Assembly: GCF_042646165.1 (NCBI RefSeq)
Contig: NZ_JBHRTC010000023.1
DNA length: 64,000 bases
Source: Microbaculum marinum
Lineage (GTDB): Bacteria; Pseudomonadota; Alphaproteobacteria; Rhizobiales; Tepidamorphaceae
Reading direction: 5' to 3' (one strand)
Both the position numbers and the translations under genes were made by a program. The notes under the pieces are model-generated. The model was not told the DNA's origin. It did no database searches and saw only the letters and a program-made list of their open reading frames with translations. Positions 19,477 through 28,758 of the stretch are shown here, piece after piece (position 1 is the stretch's first letter; every line of letters starts with the position of its first letter).

Positions 19477-20241
19477 CTAGATGCGCTGGCCGCCGCTGGC
19501 GTCGATCTTCTGGGCGGTGACCCATCGGCCCTTGTCGGAGGCCAGGAAGGCGACGATGTCGGCGATGTCTTCCGGCTGCCCGACCCGGCCGAGCGCGATG
19601 GTCTGGGCGATCTGCTTGCTCATCACCGGGTCCTGGGCGCCGGGATGGAAGTCGGTGGCCGTCGCGCCGGGGAGCACCGCGTTGACGGTGATGTTCCGCG
19701 GGCCGAGATGGGCGGCGAGCAGCAGCGTCAGCGCCTCGAGACCGGCCTTGGCGGGGGCATAGGCCGCCATCGCCGGGTAGGCGGCGCGGGTTCCCATCGA
19801 CGACACGTTGACGATCCGGCCGCCGTCGCGCATGCGCGCCAGGCACTTCTGGATCAGGAAGAACGGCGAGCGCAGGTCGACCTGGATGACGTGGTCGAAC
19901 TCCTCTTCCGTGACCTGCTCGATCGTGTTGCGGGTGCCGGTGCCGGCATTGTTGACGAGAATGTCCAGCCCGTTCGAGCCGGTGGCCGCCTCGAGCTCCT
20001 TGTCGAGCTGCGCGACGAGTTCGTCGGCGCCCCCCCTGTCGCCCAGGTCGGCGCGCACGGCGAAGGCCTTCGCACCTCCCGCTTCTATGGCCTCGACCAC
20101 CTCGCGGGCCTTCACCTCGGCGCTGTTGTAGTGGACGGCGACGGTTGCCCCCATCCCGCCTAGCCGCAGGGCGATGGCGCGCCCTATTCCGCGGCTCGCG
20201 CCGGTGACCAGCGCGACCTTGCCTTCGAGTTCGTTCGTCAT
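19477..20241 (-). CDS. SDR-family oxidoreductase (3-oxoacyl-reductase-like)
   Basis: 254 residues, classical short-chain dehydrogenase. Cofactor loop TGASRGIG (about 13-20), NNAG (about 92-95), catalytic Ser in NVSSMG and Tyr-x3-Lys as YAPAK (about 161-165); C-terminal SGGQRI. An Arg after the Gly-rich start suggests NADP preference. It lies 31 bp after livF in the same direction and is probably the last gene of the Liv/acyl-CoA operon, where it could reduce or oxidise a beta-hydroxyacyl intermediate. Ribosome site GGGAGCAAGG precedes the ATG at 20241. Exact substrate unknown. Confidence 0.88.
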   Translation of the reverse strand: MTNELEGKVALVTGASRGIGRAIALRLGGMGATVAVHYNSAEVKAREVVEAIEAGGAKAFAVRADLGDRGGADELVAQLDKELEAATGSNGLDILVNNAGTGTRNTIEQVTEEEFDHVIQVDLRSPFFLIQKCLARMRDGGRIVNVSSMGTRAAYPAMAAYAPAKAGLEALTLLLAAHLGPRNITVNAVLPGATATDFHPGAQDPVMSKQIAQTIALGRVGQPEDIADIVAFLASDKGRWVTAQKIDASGGQRI

Positions 20242-20272
20242 GCCTTGCTCCCGTGAATTGCCGGCTCGCCGG

Positions 20273-20992
20273 TCACTCGTCCGGCTCGGTTCCCAGATAG
20301 GCCGAGATGATTCCGTCGTCATGCGCCAGTTCGGCGCTCGTGCCCTCGACGGCGACGCGCCCCTGATCGATGACGTAGGCGTAATCCGCCACCTTCAGCG
20401 CCAGGCGGGCGTTCTGCTCGACCAGCAGGACGGCGACGCCGGTCGAGCGCACCGACATTATCAGTTCGAAGATCCGCGCGATGATCTTCGGCGCCAGACC
20501 GAGCGAAGGCTCGTCGAGCAGCAGCAGCCTCGGCGACGACATCAGGGCGCGGCCGATGCACAGCATCTGCTGCTCGCCGCCCGACAGCGACCCGGCGAGC
20601 TGCGTGCGGCGCTCGCCGAGGATCGGAAACAGCTCGATGACCTCGCCGAGCCTGGCGGCGAACTCCGCGTCCGAAAGGTGCAGGGCCCCGGCGCGAAGGT
20701 TCTCATGGACCGGCATGTCGGCGAACAGCTGCCGGCCCTCCGGCGCGTGGCTGATGCCGCGCCGGATCACCTGGTGCGACTTGAGCCGCGCGATCGACTC
20801 GCCGTCGAAGCGGATGTCACCGCCGCTCGGGCGGTAGAATCCGGTGATGCAGCGCAGCAGCGTGGTCTTGCCGACGCCGTTGCGGCCGAGCACCGTGACC
20901 AGCCCGCCCTTCGGCACCTGGATGGATATCTCCTCGAGCACCGGCCGGCCGCCGAGCCGCACCTCCAGGTTCTCGGTGGTGAGGATGGTCAT
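20273..20992 (-). CDS. livF: Branched-chain-type ABC transporter ATPase LivF (system 1)
   Basis: 239 residues. Walker A GRNGVGKTT (about 38-46), signature LSGGEQQ, Walker B LLLLDEPSLGLAP and the switch His region replaced by LVEQN, all normal for LivF. Pairs with LivG to drive the LivH/LivM channel. ATG overlaps the livG stop (ATGA). Liv-type importers carry branched-chain amino acids but also many aromatic and aliphatic acids and amides; the acyl-CoA synthetase in the operon favours a carboxylic acid here. Confidence 0.92.
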   Translation of the reverse strand: MTILTTENLEVRLGGRPVLEEISIQVPKGGLVTVLGRNGVGKTTLLRCITGFYRPSGGDIRFDGESIARLKSHQVIRRGISHAPEGRQLFADMPVHENLRAGALHLSDAEFAARLGEVIELFPILGERRTQLAGSLSGGEQQMLCIGRALMSSPRLLLLDEPSLGLAPKIIARIFELIMSVRSTGVAVLLVEQNARLALKVADYAYVIDQGRVAVEGTSAELAHDDGIISAYLGTEPDE

Positions 20993-21777
20993 TCCGGATC
21001 CCCGAGATAGGCGGCCCGCACGGCGGGATCGGACCGGACGGCGCGCGGCGCGCCGTCGGCGATCTTCCGGCCGGAATCGAGCACGACGATGCGGTCGCAG
21101 ACACGCATCACCATCGGCATGTCGTGCTCGACCAGGAGGATCGTCAGTCCCTCGTCGGCAAGCGTCCGCACCAGCAGCGACAGCGCCTCGGTCTCGTTGG
21201 GGTTGAGGCCGGCGGCCGGCTCGTCGAGCAGCAGCAGCGTCGGCGCCAGCGTCAGCGCGCGCGCCACCTCGAGGAGCTTCTTCTGGCCGTAGGAGAGATT
21301 GCCGGCGGGCGCGTCGGCATGATCGATCAGGCCCAGACGCTCCAGCGCGGCGATCGTCGCATCGGCGATCCGGTCGGAGCGCCGCCGCTCCAGACCCGGA
21401 ACCAGCGTGCCCCACAGCGACACCCCGAACCGACCGATCGCGCCGACCGAAACGTTGTCGAACACCGTCATGTCGGGAAAGACGCGAAGGTTCTGGTAGG
21501 TCCTGGCGATGCCGAGCGTGGCGATGCGGTTCGGGGCGAGGCCGGTGATGTCGCGGCCCTGCAGGCGGATCCGCCCGGCCGTCGGCGGCAGTGCGCCCGC
21601 CAGCATGTTGAACAGGGTCGTCTTGCCCGCACCGTTCGGACCGATCAGGCCGAGAAGCTCGGATGGCATGACCGCAAACGAGACGTCGTCGACGGCCCGC
21701 AGGGCGTCGAAGTCTCGGGTCAGACCCTCGACCTCCAGGACGGGTGCCGGGCCCGTGCCCTCCCCCCGCACAGTCAT
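20989..21777 (-). CDS. livG: Branched-chain-type ABC transporter ATPase LivG (system 1)
   Basis: 262 residues. Walker A GPNGAGKTT (about 42-50), signature LSYGQKK, Walker B LLLLDEPAAGLNP and the LVEHDM switch, as in LivG. The N-terminus is about 10 residues longer than usual (GEGTGPAPVLEVEG). ATG at 21777 overlaps the livM stop (ATGA), and its own stop overlaps livF, so the cassette is tightly coupled. Confidence 0.93.
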   Translation of the reverse strand: MTVRGEGTGPAPVLEVEGLTRDFDALRAVDDVSFAVMPSELLGLIGPNGAGKTTLFNMLAGALPPTAGRIRLQGRDITGLAPNRIATLGIARTYQNLRVFPDMTVFDNVSVGAIGRFGVSLWGTLVPGLERRRSDRIADATIAALERLGLIDHADAPAGNLSYGQKKLLEVARALTLAPTLLLLDEPAAGLNPNETEALSLLVRTLADEGLTILLVEHDMPMVMRVCDRIVVLDSGRKIADGAPRAVRSDPAVRAAYLGDPE

Positions 21778-22769
21778 GACCGGCGCTTCCGGCGCGCCCA
21801 GGGGCTTGCCGGATCGAGCCGGCGGACCCAGGCAAGACTCCTGACCTCGCTGAGCAGGCCGCGCGGCAGGAACAGGATGGCGAGGAACAGGATGACGCCG
21901 AATATGATCGCGCGCAGGTCGCCGAACTGTCGCAGCATCTCCGGGGCGAGAACGACGAGAACGGCCCCGAGCACCGCGCCCGGCAGGCTTCCGAGGCCGC
22001 CGATGACAATGGCGGTGAGGATCAGCGCACTTTCGAGAAGCAGGAAGTTGTCGGGGCCGACAAAGCTGTTGACGTGGGCGTAGAGGACGCCGGCCATCGC
22101 CATCAGGGCACCGTGGACGGCGTAGATCTGCGCCTTGATGAAGCGCGGCGTCAGGCCCATCGACCGGGCCGCATCCTCATCCTCGCGAATGGCGCGGGCG
22201 GCATTGCCATAGAAGGAGTGGGTCATGCGGTGGCCGACGAAGACGGCGACCAGCGCCATCAGCGCGGCCAGCATGTAGGTGGCGAGCCAGCCGTCGAGCT
22301 CGTATCCGGCGATCCGCACCGGCGGAATCGCGGGAATCCCCATCGCACCGCGGGTCAGGTCGCCCCAGTTCAGCACGGTCGTGTAGAAGCTGACGGCAAG
22401 GCCGACCGTGGCGACGGCGAAGAACACGCTGTGCAGCCGCACCAGCAGCAGCCCGAGCAGGAAGGCGATGACGGCCGTGCCGGCGACGGCGACCAGAAGC
22501 TCGACCGGAAACGACGTGCCGAAGCGGGTCGACAGGATGGCGCCGGTGTAGGCGCCGAAGCCGAGGAACACGACCGAGTCGAGCGCCAGCAGGCCGGCGG
22601 TGCCGGTCAGCAGGTTGAGCGCGATGGTCAGCACAACGGTCAGCAGCACGAGCTGGCCGAGACGCGCGATGAACGGGCTTCCGGTGACCCAGAAGACCAG
22701 CGGAAGCGCGACGCCGACGACGAGCAGCGCAGCCACAACGAACAGGATTCCCCCTGCCGAGCCCTTCAT
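21774..22769 (-). CDS. livM: Branched-chain-type ABC transporter permease LivM (system 1)
   Basis: 331 residues with about 8-10 membrane helices and the LivM landmarks LNLLTGTAGLLALDSVVFLG (about 51-70), RAIREDEDAARSMG and the conserved GLGSLPGAVLGAVL near the C-terminus. The ATG at 22769 overlaps the livH stop (ATGA); longer in-frame starts run into the livH gene and are rejected. Ends with a basic Arg/Lys tail facing the cytoplasm. Confidence 0.92.
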   Translation of the reverse strand: MKGSAGGILFVVAALLVVGVALPLVFWVTGSPFIARLGQLVLLTVVLTIALNLLTGTAGLLALDSVVFLGFGAYTGAILSTRFGTSFPVELLVAVAGTAVIAFLLGLLLVRLHSVFFAVATVGLAVSFYTTVLNWGDLTRGAMGIPAIPPVRIAGYELDGWLATYMLAALMALVAVFVGHRMTHSFYGNAARAIREDEDAARSMGLTPRFIKAQIYAVHGALMAMAGVLYAHVNSFVGPDNFLLLESALILTAIVIGGLGSLPGAVLGAVLVVLAPEMLRQFGDLRAIIFGVILFLAILFLPRGLLSEVRSLAWVRRLDPASPWARRKRRS

Positions 22770-23674
22770 GCCTGTCGGCGCCCGAACAGACCGCGCGGCA
22801 TGAACAGCAGCGTCATCAGCAGAAGGCCGTAGCCGACCATTTCGGTCCAGGCGCTGGGCACGAAGATGCCGGCGGCGGCTTCGGCGACGCCGACCAGCAG
22901 GCCGGCGACCACGGCGCCGGGAATGCTCGTCAGGCCGCCGACGACCATGACCACGAAGCCCTTCACGATCATCGTCAGCCCCATGAAGGACTGCACCGAG
23001 CCGTAGGTCAGCGACACGACCATGCCGGCTGCCGCACCGAGGATCGAGGCGACGATGAACACCGCGACGATGACGCGGTTGATGTCGATGCCGGAGAACT
23101 GCGCGCCGAGGAGGTTCGAGGAGACCGCGCGGATGGCGATGCCGATGCGGGTGCGGTGCAGCAGGTACTGCAGGCCGATGAGCAGCAGGATCGACGAGCC
23201 GGCGATGGCGATCTCGCCGGTCGACACGATGACCCCGCCCAGGTTGACCGGCTGGGTCAGCTGGTGGCTCGCCGGGATCACCAGCCATTCCCCCTTGTAG
23301 ACCTGGTCGAGGGCCTCGCGCACGACGATGCCGAGCGCCAGCGACGACAGGAGCGTGGCTTCACGCACGGCGCGCGAGCGCAGCGAGGCCTCGTCGGTGA
23401 ACCGCCGGACCGGACGGAAGGCGAGGCGTTCGACCGTCCAGCCGGAGAGCCCGCCGACGGCCAACACCAGCGGCACGATCGCCCAGAGCGGCAGCGCCAG
23501 GGTGGTCGCGCCGATCAGCGTCGCGAAGGCGCCGATCGTATACACGTCGCCATGCGCGAAGTTCACCGCCGACAGCACGCGGAAGATCAGCGTCAGGCCG
23601 ATGGCGATGACCGCATAGGTCATCCCCACGCTGACGCCGATGGCGAGCTGGCCGAGGATGAAGTGGTCGATCAT
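22766..23674 (-). CDS. livH: Branched-chain-type ABC transporter permease LivH (system 1)
   Basis: 302 residues with about 8 membrane helices and LivH landmarks: AIGLTLIFRVLSAVNFAHGD (about 25-44) and GGLTSIPGAVVAGLLVG near the C-terminus. Follows the binding-protein gene by 47 bp. Forms the translocation channel with LivM. Confidence 0.92.
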   Translation of the reverse strand: MIDHFILGQLAIGVSVGMTYAVIAIGLTLIFRVLSAVNFAHGDVYTIGAFATLIGATTLALPLWAIVPLVLAVGGLSGWTVERLAFRPVRRFTDEASLRSRAVREATLLSSLALGIVVREALDQVYKGEWLVIPASHQLTQPVNLGGVIVSTGEIAIAGSSILLLIGLQYLLHRTRIGIAIRAVSSNLLGAQFSGIDINRVIVAVFIVASILGAAAGMVVSLTYGSVQSFMGLTMIVKGFVVMVVGGLTSIPGAVVAGLLVGVAEAAAGIFVPSAWTEMVGYGLLLMTLLFMPRGLFGRRQA

Positions 23675-23721
23675 CGCTCAGCCCGCCGCCCGGGCAGAAG
23701 GGTGCCGCGCCAGGACAGCGA

Positions 23722-24837
23722 TCATTCGACGATCTTGAACTCGCCGTCCTCGATGACGCCGTCGCGGAAGCGGAACGTCCACTCGCGCGTCTGGGGATCG
23801 TAGGTGGTCGGGCCCGCGATGGTGTCGATCGTCGTCTGCGAGTCGAGGCCCTCGCGGATCGATTCGCGCGTCACGTCCGGATACTGCTCGGCAACGATGT
23901 CCAGCAGCGTCGTCGCCGTGATGTAGGAGTTGGCGGCGAACGCGTCGGGCTTGGAACCGTACTTTTCCTCGTAGCGCTTGAAGAAGTCCGCCATCTCATC
24001 GCCGGTCGCCGGATTGAACACCAGCAGCAGCCGGGTGCCGTTGGCGGCCTCACCGGCCAGGCGGGGGAAGTCGTAAGTGCCCAGCGCCGCCGAGCCGTAG
24101 AAGGGAATCTCGATGCCGAGCTGCCGCGTCTGCTTGGCGATCAGGGCGGCCTGTGGCGCGAACAGGCCGAGATAGATCATGTCCGGCTCGGTGCGCGCGG
24201 CCTTCTGGATCACCTGGCGGAAATCCTGCGCGTCGGGGCGAATGAACTCCTCGAACACCACCTCGCCGCCGGACTTCTCGAAGGCCATCCTGGTCAGCGC
24301 CATGTTGGCCTTGCCGTAGTCGTTGGGCAGGCCGATCATCGCCAGCTTCTTGACGCCGAGCTTGTTGAGGTATTCGGCGTTGGCCGGCCCCTCCTTCGAC
24401 TGGATGATGCTCTGGCGGAACACGTAGGGTCCGACCTTGGTCACGTCCGGGTGCGAGGAGATCGGCGTGATGTTGACCATCTTCGCCTTGTCGTAGAGCG
24501 GTCCGGCGGCAAGCGTGACGGTGCTGCCCCAGCTGCCGATCGAGGCGACGTAGCTGTCGTCCTCGATGAACTTCCGCGCCAGGTTGATGGCGTCGTCGGC
24601 GCGGTTCTGGTCGTCCTCGCAGTCGATCGTGACGGTGGCGTCCTTGAGCTTGCCGCTCTTCTCGAAGTCCTCGAGCGCCATCTCGAAGCCGTGCTGCATG
24701 TTGGCGCCGAACTGCGCCAGCGGCCCGGTAATCGGAATGTAGCACGCGAACCTGACCGTCTCGGTCTGCGCGTGGCCGGCCGATGCGCACAGGCCCAGAG
24801 CCAGCGCCGCCGAGATTGCCGTGAGATGTCGATTCAT
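23722..24837 (-). CDS. Liv-type ABC transporter substrate-binding protein (system 1)
   Basis: 371 residues: signal peptide (1-22, GHAQ), then a type I periplasmic-binding fold (VRFACYIPITGPLAQFGANM; IGSWGSTVTLAAGPLYDKA; NITPISSHPDVT). The ATG at 24837 follows AGGGATACTGGG; the frame is open further upstream but has no signal peptide there. The SWGS/SS elements match positions that bind the ligand carboxylate in LivJ-like proteins. It lies between the MDR gene (61 bp upstream) and livH, so transport and CoA-pathway genes are mixed in one operon. The ligand is probably not a plain branched-chain amino acid, given the enzymes alongside. Confidence 0.9.
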   Translation of the reverse strand: MNRHLTAISAALALGLCASAGHAQTETVRFACYIPITGPLAQFGANMQHGFEMALEDFEKSGKLKDATVTIDCEDDQNRADDAINLARKFIEDDSYVASIGSWGSTVTLAAGPLYDKAKMVNITPISSHPDVTKVGPYVFRQSIIQSKEGPANAEYLNKLGVKKLAMIGLPNDYGKANMALTRMAFEKSGGEVVFEEFIRPDAQDFRQVIQKAARTEPDMIYLGLFAPQAALIAKQTRQLGIEIPFYGSAALGTYDFPRLAGEAANGTRLLLVFNPATGDEMADFFKRYEEKYGSKPDAFAANSYITATTLLDIVAEQYPDVTRESIREGLDSQTTIDTIAGPTTYDPQTREWTFRFRDGVIEDGEFKIVE

Positions 24838-24898
24838 GCCCAGTATCCCTCTGTTCTGGACGGCTGCGCGGGGCGCCGCCCTGTCACACACGCTTGCG

Positions 24899-25906
24899 TC
24901 AAGGCTTGATCGCAACCTTGCCGAAGATCCGCCGCTCGGCGAGCATGCGGAAAGCCTCCCGTGTCTCCTCCAGCGGAACCGTCTCCCCGACGACAGGCGT
25001 CAGCCGGCCAGCTTCCACGAGGTGGAGCAATTCCTGCAGTTCCTCCCGGTTCCACCCGTTCGACCCGACGATATCGATTTCGAACGTCCAGATGAATCGG
25101 AGATCCTCCTTGGGATCGTATCCCGCCGTGGCGCCGCAGGTCAGCACGCGACCGCCGCGCTTGACGCAGCGCAGCGACGGCACCCAGGTGTCCCCGCCGG
25201 TGAAGTTGACGACGACGTCGACGCCGCCGCTCTCGCCCCAGAAGCGCGGCTTGCCGTATTCGGCGACGATCGCGCGCATGAAATCCTGGTCGGCGTAGTT
25301 GACGCCGAAGTCGGCCCCGAGCCCGGCGAGCAGGTCGAGCTTCTCCTGGCTGGAGGCGGCGACCGCGACGTGGGCGCCGGCGAGCTTGGCCAGTTGCACG
25401 CAACCGGTGCCGACGCCGCCCGAGGCGCCGAGGATGAACACCGTCTCACCCGACCGCACCCGGCCGCGCGTCACCATCATCCGGTAGGCGGTACCGTAGG
25501 CGACCGGCAGCGCGGCGGCGGCCTCGAAGCTGACGGTGTCGGGCAGCCGCAGGAGCTGGTGCGCGGCGACCTTCACGTATTCGGCGAGGCCGCCGTCGAC
25601 GACCTCGCCCAGCAGCTTGCCTTCCTCGCGGTTGACCGGGTCGACCAGCACCCGGTCGCCGACCGACCAGCCCTCGACGCCCTCGCCGATCTCGGCAATC
25701 TCGCCGGCGACATCGATGCCCATGATGATCGGCATCGGCACCTTGATGCCGGGCATGCCCTTCAGGGTGAACAGGTCGTGGTAGTTCAGGGTGCAGGCGC
25801 CGACCTTGAGGACGACCTCGCCGGCACCGGCCTCGGGATCGCGCCAGTCCGGTTCGAAGACGATGTCGTCGATCTCGCCATGCGCGCGGATCACCATTGC
25901 TCTCAT
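24899..25906 (-). CDS. MDR-family NADPH-dependent quinone/enoyl reductase-like protein
   Basis: 335 residues of the medium-chain dehydrogenase/reductase fold. N-terminal GroES-like domain (about 1-125; DVAGEIAEIGEGVEG) and a Rossmann domain with GASGGVGTGCVQLAKLAGA (about 155-173). The structural zinc cysteines of alcohol dehydrogenases are absent, which points to the quinone-reductase or acryloyl/crotonyl-CoA reductase side of the family. Next to an acyl-CoA synthetase it may reduce an enoyl-CoA. Lies 19 bp after that gene and 61 bp before the binding protein. Confidence 0.82.
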   Translation of the reverse strand: MRAMVIRAHGEIDDIVFEPDWRDPEAGAGEVVLKVGACTLNYHDLFTLKGMPGIKVPMPIIMGIDVAGEIAEIGEGVEGWSVGDRVLVDPVNREEGKLLGEVVDGGLAEYVKVAAHQLLRLPDTVSFEAAAALPVAYGTAYRMMVTRGRVRSGETVFILGASGGVGTGCVQLAKLAGAHVAVAASSQEKLDLLAGLGADFGVNYADQDFMRAIVAEYGKPRFWGESGGVDVVVNFTGGDTWVPSLRCVKRGGRVLTCGATAGYDPKEDLRFIWTFEIDIVGSNGWNREELQELLHLVEAGRLTPVVGETVPLEETREAFRMLAERRIFGKVAIKP

Positions 25907-25925
25907 GAATTCCGTCCCCGATCGT

Positions 25926-27446
25926 TCACGTTGATGCGCGGCGGGCCCTTTGGGCCGCGCCGAATTCCTCTGCCGCGCGGATGGTCAGGCTCTGGCGGTC
26001 GACCTTGTTGGTGCCGGCCAGCGGCAGCGCGTCGACGAAGGCCACGTGGCGCGGATGGCGGTAGGCGGGCCCCTCCTTCAGCGCGAATGCCTTGACCTCG
26101 TCTTCGGTCAGGCCGGCGCCGGATGCCGGTACCACGTAGGCGACGGGCACCATGCCCTTGATCTCGTCCTCCAGCGGCACCACAGATGCCTGGGCGATGC
26201 CGGGGTGCGATTCCAGCAGCCGTTCCACCTCGGTCGGATAGACGTTCTCGCCGCCGCACACGAACATGTCGTCGGCGCGGCCGACGAAATAGTAGAAGCC
26301 GTCGGCGTCGCGCCGCATGATGTCGCCGGTGTCGTACCAGCCGTCGTGCAGGCGTCTGGCGCTTTCTTCCGGCAGATTGAGATAGCCCGGCATCACCGCC
26401 CGGCTGCGCACCCAGATGACGCCCTCGTCCTCGGAGTTGCCGCCGACCAGCCTTATCTCGGCCTCGGGCAGCGGATAGCCGACCGCCAGGCGCGGCTTCG
26501 GCTTGCCCTCGGGATGCGGGCCGAAGACGACGGGGCTGCCCTCCGTGGTGCCCCAGGTGTTGGAGATCATCGCGGCGGGAAATACCCGGCCTGCTTCGGC
26601 AAACAGCGCCTCGCTGACCGGCGCCGATCCCATGATCACCAGCTTCACCGGCGATAGGTCGAGCGTCGCCAGCGCCTCCTTCTCGCGGACCGCCAGCGCC
26701 AGCATGGTGGGCACGGCGGTGACGATGTCGCAGCGGTGACGGGCGGCCGCCTCCAGGTAGCCGCGCGGGTCGAAGCGGCGCATCAGCACCACGGTCCCGC
26801 CGGACATGCTCATCAGCGTGCTCTGGAGCAGGCCGTTCATGTGGTAGAGCGGGGCTGCGACCAGCATCCGCTTGCCCTCCATCGGCGGCATCGAGCCGCT
26901 GAGCACGTGCGCCGCCCAGACGTAGCCGCCATGGGTGAGCGGCACGCCCTTCGGCCGGCCGGACGACCCGGAGGTGTAGAGGATCAGCGCCGTCTCGTCG
27001 TCGCCCATCTCGGGGCTGTCGAACGATCCGGGATCGGCGAACGCCGACCACGACGCCTCGTCGTCGAGGCGGACGACAGGCCAGCCGGCAGCCTGCCCGG
27101 CGCGCTCGGCATCGGCAAAGACGAACCGGACGTCGGCGTCGTCCAGGATTTCGGCGACGGTCGCGGCGGGCAGCTTGTAGTTGATCGGCACGGCGACCAG
27201 TCCGGCGCGGACGATGCCGAAGAAGGCGATCAGGTACTCGGCGCTGTTGGCGGCCAGGATCCCGACCCGCTCGCCGCGCGTCAGTCCCTGCGCGACCAGG
27301 CCGCGGGCGACCGCGTCGGCCGCCGGATGGAACGCGCCGAGCGTGATCTCCCGGTGCGAATCGTCCCCGGCGACCTCGACCTGCCAGATGCGGTCCGCCG
27401 GTGCGTCGCGCGGGATCAGCTCGCCGAAATTGTGAGGTGCGCTCAT
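25926..27446 (-). CDS. AMP-forming acyl-CoA synthetase (class I adenylate-forming enzyme)
   Basis: 506 residues. The P-loop YTSGSSGRPKG is at 157-167, followed by NTWGTTEGSP (about 293-302), YDTGDIMRRDADGFYYFVGR (about 360-380) and the C-terminal catalytic lysine region GTNKVDRQSL (about 480). It would activate a carboxylic acid to an acyl-CoA through an acyl-AMP. Pocket residues do not tell me the acid; benzoate, fatty and branched acids are all possible. It starts 4 bp after the thioesterase stop. With a dedicated Liv importer this suggests uptake followed by CoA activation. Confidence 0.9.
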   Translation of the reverse strand: MSAPHNFGELIPRDAPADRIWQVEVAGDDSHREITLGAFHPAADAVARGLVAQGLTRGERVGILAANSAEYLIAFFGIVRAGLVAVPINYKLPAATVAEILDDADVRFVFADAERAGQAAGWPVVRLDDEASWSAFADPGSFDSPEMGDDETALILYTSGSSGRPKGVPLTHGGYVWAAHVLSGSMPPMEGKRMLVAAPLYHMNGLLQSTLMSMSGGTVVLMRRFDPRGYLEAAARHRCDIVTAVPTMLALAVREKEALATLDLSPVKLVIMGSAPVSEALFAEAGRVFPAAMISNTWGTTEGSPVVFGPHPEGKPKPRLAVGYPLPEAEIRLVGGNSEDEGVIWVRSRAVMPGYLNLPEESARRLHDGWYDTGDIMRRDADGFYYFVGRADDMFVCGGENVYPTEVERLLESHPGIAQASVVPLEDEIKGMVPVAYVVPASGAGLTEDEVKAFALKEGPAYRHPRHVAFVDALPLAGTNKVDRQSLTIRAAEEFGAAQRARRAST

Positions 27447-27450
27447 CCCG

Positions 27451-27873
27451 TCACCCGACCTGCGTGCCGTAGCAGCCGCGGCCGACCGCGGTCAGGCGGC
27501 CCTGCTCGTCGGTGACGTCGATGTCGACGACCCCGACGCTGCGGCCGACCCGCCGGACGGTCGCCGTCCCCAAGAGCGAAGCGCCGGTCGACGGCCGCAG
27601 ATAGTCGACCCGGAAATTGATAGTCGGCACCCCGCCGCCGACCATGATGGCGACGGCAAAGTCGCCGACCGTATCGATGAGGGACGCGACCGGGCCGCCA
27701 TGGAACTGGCCCGAGACCGGGCCGCCGCGCTCCAGCTCCGGACGGATCGGCATGCGCATGGCGATCGCGCCGGTCGAGACGTCGAGCGATTCCACCTCCA
27801 GGCCGAGAAACCGGTTGTAGGGCGAGCTGTCCAGCAGCTTCTGGACCTCCTCGACGGTAAACGTCTGCGTCAT
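27451..27873 (-). CDS. PaaI-family hotdog-fold thioesterase
   Basis: 140 residues, single hotdog domain. The family catalytic region is seen as GGPVSGQFHGGPVASLIDTV (about 49-68), with the Asp of the IDTVGDFA helix in the usual nucleophile/base position. It hydrolyses an acyl-CoA thioester, often a proofreading step beside an acyl-CoA synthetase. The ATG at 27873 is chosen because GGAG lies 6 nt upstream; an in-frame TTG at 27885 has no such site. First enzyme gene of the operon, 57 bp after the GntR regulator gene. Confidence 0.88.
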   Translation of the reverse strand: MTQTFTVEEVQKLLDSSPYNRFLGLEVESLDVSTGAIAMRMPIRPELERGGPVSGQFHGGPVASLIDTVGDFAVAIMVGGGVPTINFRVDYLRPSTGASLLGTATVRRVGRSVGVVDIDVTDEQGRLTAVGRGCYGTQVG

Positions 27874-27930
27874 GCAATGCTCCAAAGGGCTTCTGGTCCC
27901 GCGACGGGAGTGAAGGTCGTCATCGCCGCC

Positions 27931-28701
27931 TCACCGCCGTACCGCCTCGCCGCCGATGCTGACGTCAAGCATCGCGTCGGTCGACATCAGCGCGTCCACG
28001 ACCATCGCCTTGGACCTGGCGAGACCTTCGCGATTGATGCGCTCGGCGGTGTCGGCATCGCCGGCTGCGAGTGCGTCGATCATCGCCTGGTGGCGCTCGC
28101 GAAGCTCGGCGGTGCGGTCGCGCCTGGGCAGGCCGAAATGGAACAGCCGCTCCATTTCGTTGAGGATCTGGGCCAGCACGTTCACCATCCGCTCGTTGCC
28201 GGCCGCCGAAGCGATCACGAGGTGGAACTCGGTGTTGGCCTGCAGGAAACGGGCAATGCTTTCCGGGTCGCCCGGCTCGTAGCCGGCCGTGCAGACGCGG
28301 GCCAGCCGCCGCAGGTGGTCCTCGTTGACATGCCCGGCCGCCAGCCGCACAGCGGCCGACTCAATGACCTCACGGAGCTGGTAGAGGTCATTGACGTCGC
28401 GCAGCGTGATCGGCTTGACGAGGTAGCCGCGGCGGCGAACCGGCGCCAGCAGTCCCATCACCGAGAGACGGTCGACGGCCGCCCGGGCGGCGGCACGCTT
28501 CAGACCGAAGCGCTCGGCAAGGCTTGCCTCTGTGATGGTCTCGCCCGGGGCAAGCTCGCAGCGGACGATCGCATGGTGGATCTGGGAAAAGGCCTGGTCG
28601 CTCTGCCGGCCCGGCGCATTCGGCGCCGTCTCGCCGGGGAGTTCCTGGCCGACCCCTTCAAGCGACATTCGCGAACGGGCTCCCGTTGAAAAATGTACCA
28701 T
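27931..28701 (-). CDS. GntR-family regulator (FadR/FCD subfamily) of the acid-uptake operon
   Basis: 256 residues. Winged HTH at about 35-100 (ETITEASLAERFGLKRAA) and FCD domain at about 110-235 with the conserved REVIE and EFHLVIA helices that carry ligand or metal residues. It is the first gene of the minus-strand operon, so it probably regulates itself together with the thioesterase, synthetase, MDR and Liv genes. Two copies of an AAACATGTTT palindrome lie directly upstream (28706-28723 and 28759-28776), between it and the divergent metallohydrolase gene. The ATG at 28701 is nearest the promoter; an ATG at 28668 would also keep the whole HTH. Confidence 0.88.
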   Translation of the reverse strand: MVHFSTGARSRMSLEGVGQELPGETAPNAPGRQSDQAFSQIHHAIVRCELAPGETITEASLAERFGLKRAAARAAVDRLSVMGLLAPVRRRGYLVKPITLRDVNDLYQLREVIESAAVRLAAGHVNEDHLRRLARVCTAGYEPGDPESIARFLQANTEFHLVIASAAGNERMVNVLAQILNEMERLFHFGLPRRDRTAELRERHQAMIDALAAGDADTAERINREGLARSKAMVVDALMSTDAMLDVSIGGEAVRR

Positions 28702-28705
28702 TCTT

Positions 28706-28723
28706 CATGAAACATGTTTATGG
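28706..28723. promoter_or_regulatory. Operator candidate 1 of the GntR (28 kb) regulator
   Basis: Contains the perfect 10-bp palindrome AAACATGTTT at 28710-28719, with flanks that only partly pair. It lies 5 bp before the regulator ATG, where binding would block its own transcription. Same core as 28759-28776, centre-to-centre distance 53 bp, close to five helical turns. Confidence 0.6.
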
Positions 28724-28758
28724 GCCCACGTCAACGGAGTCAAAAAGGTTTGCAGCCG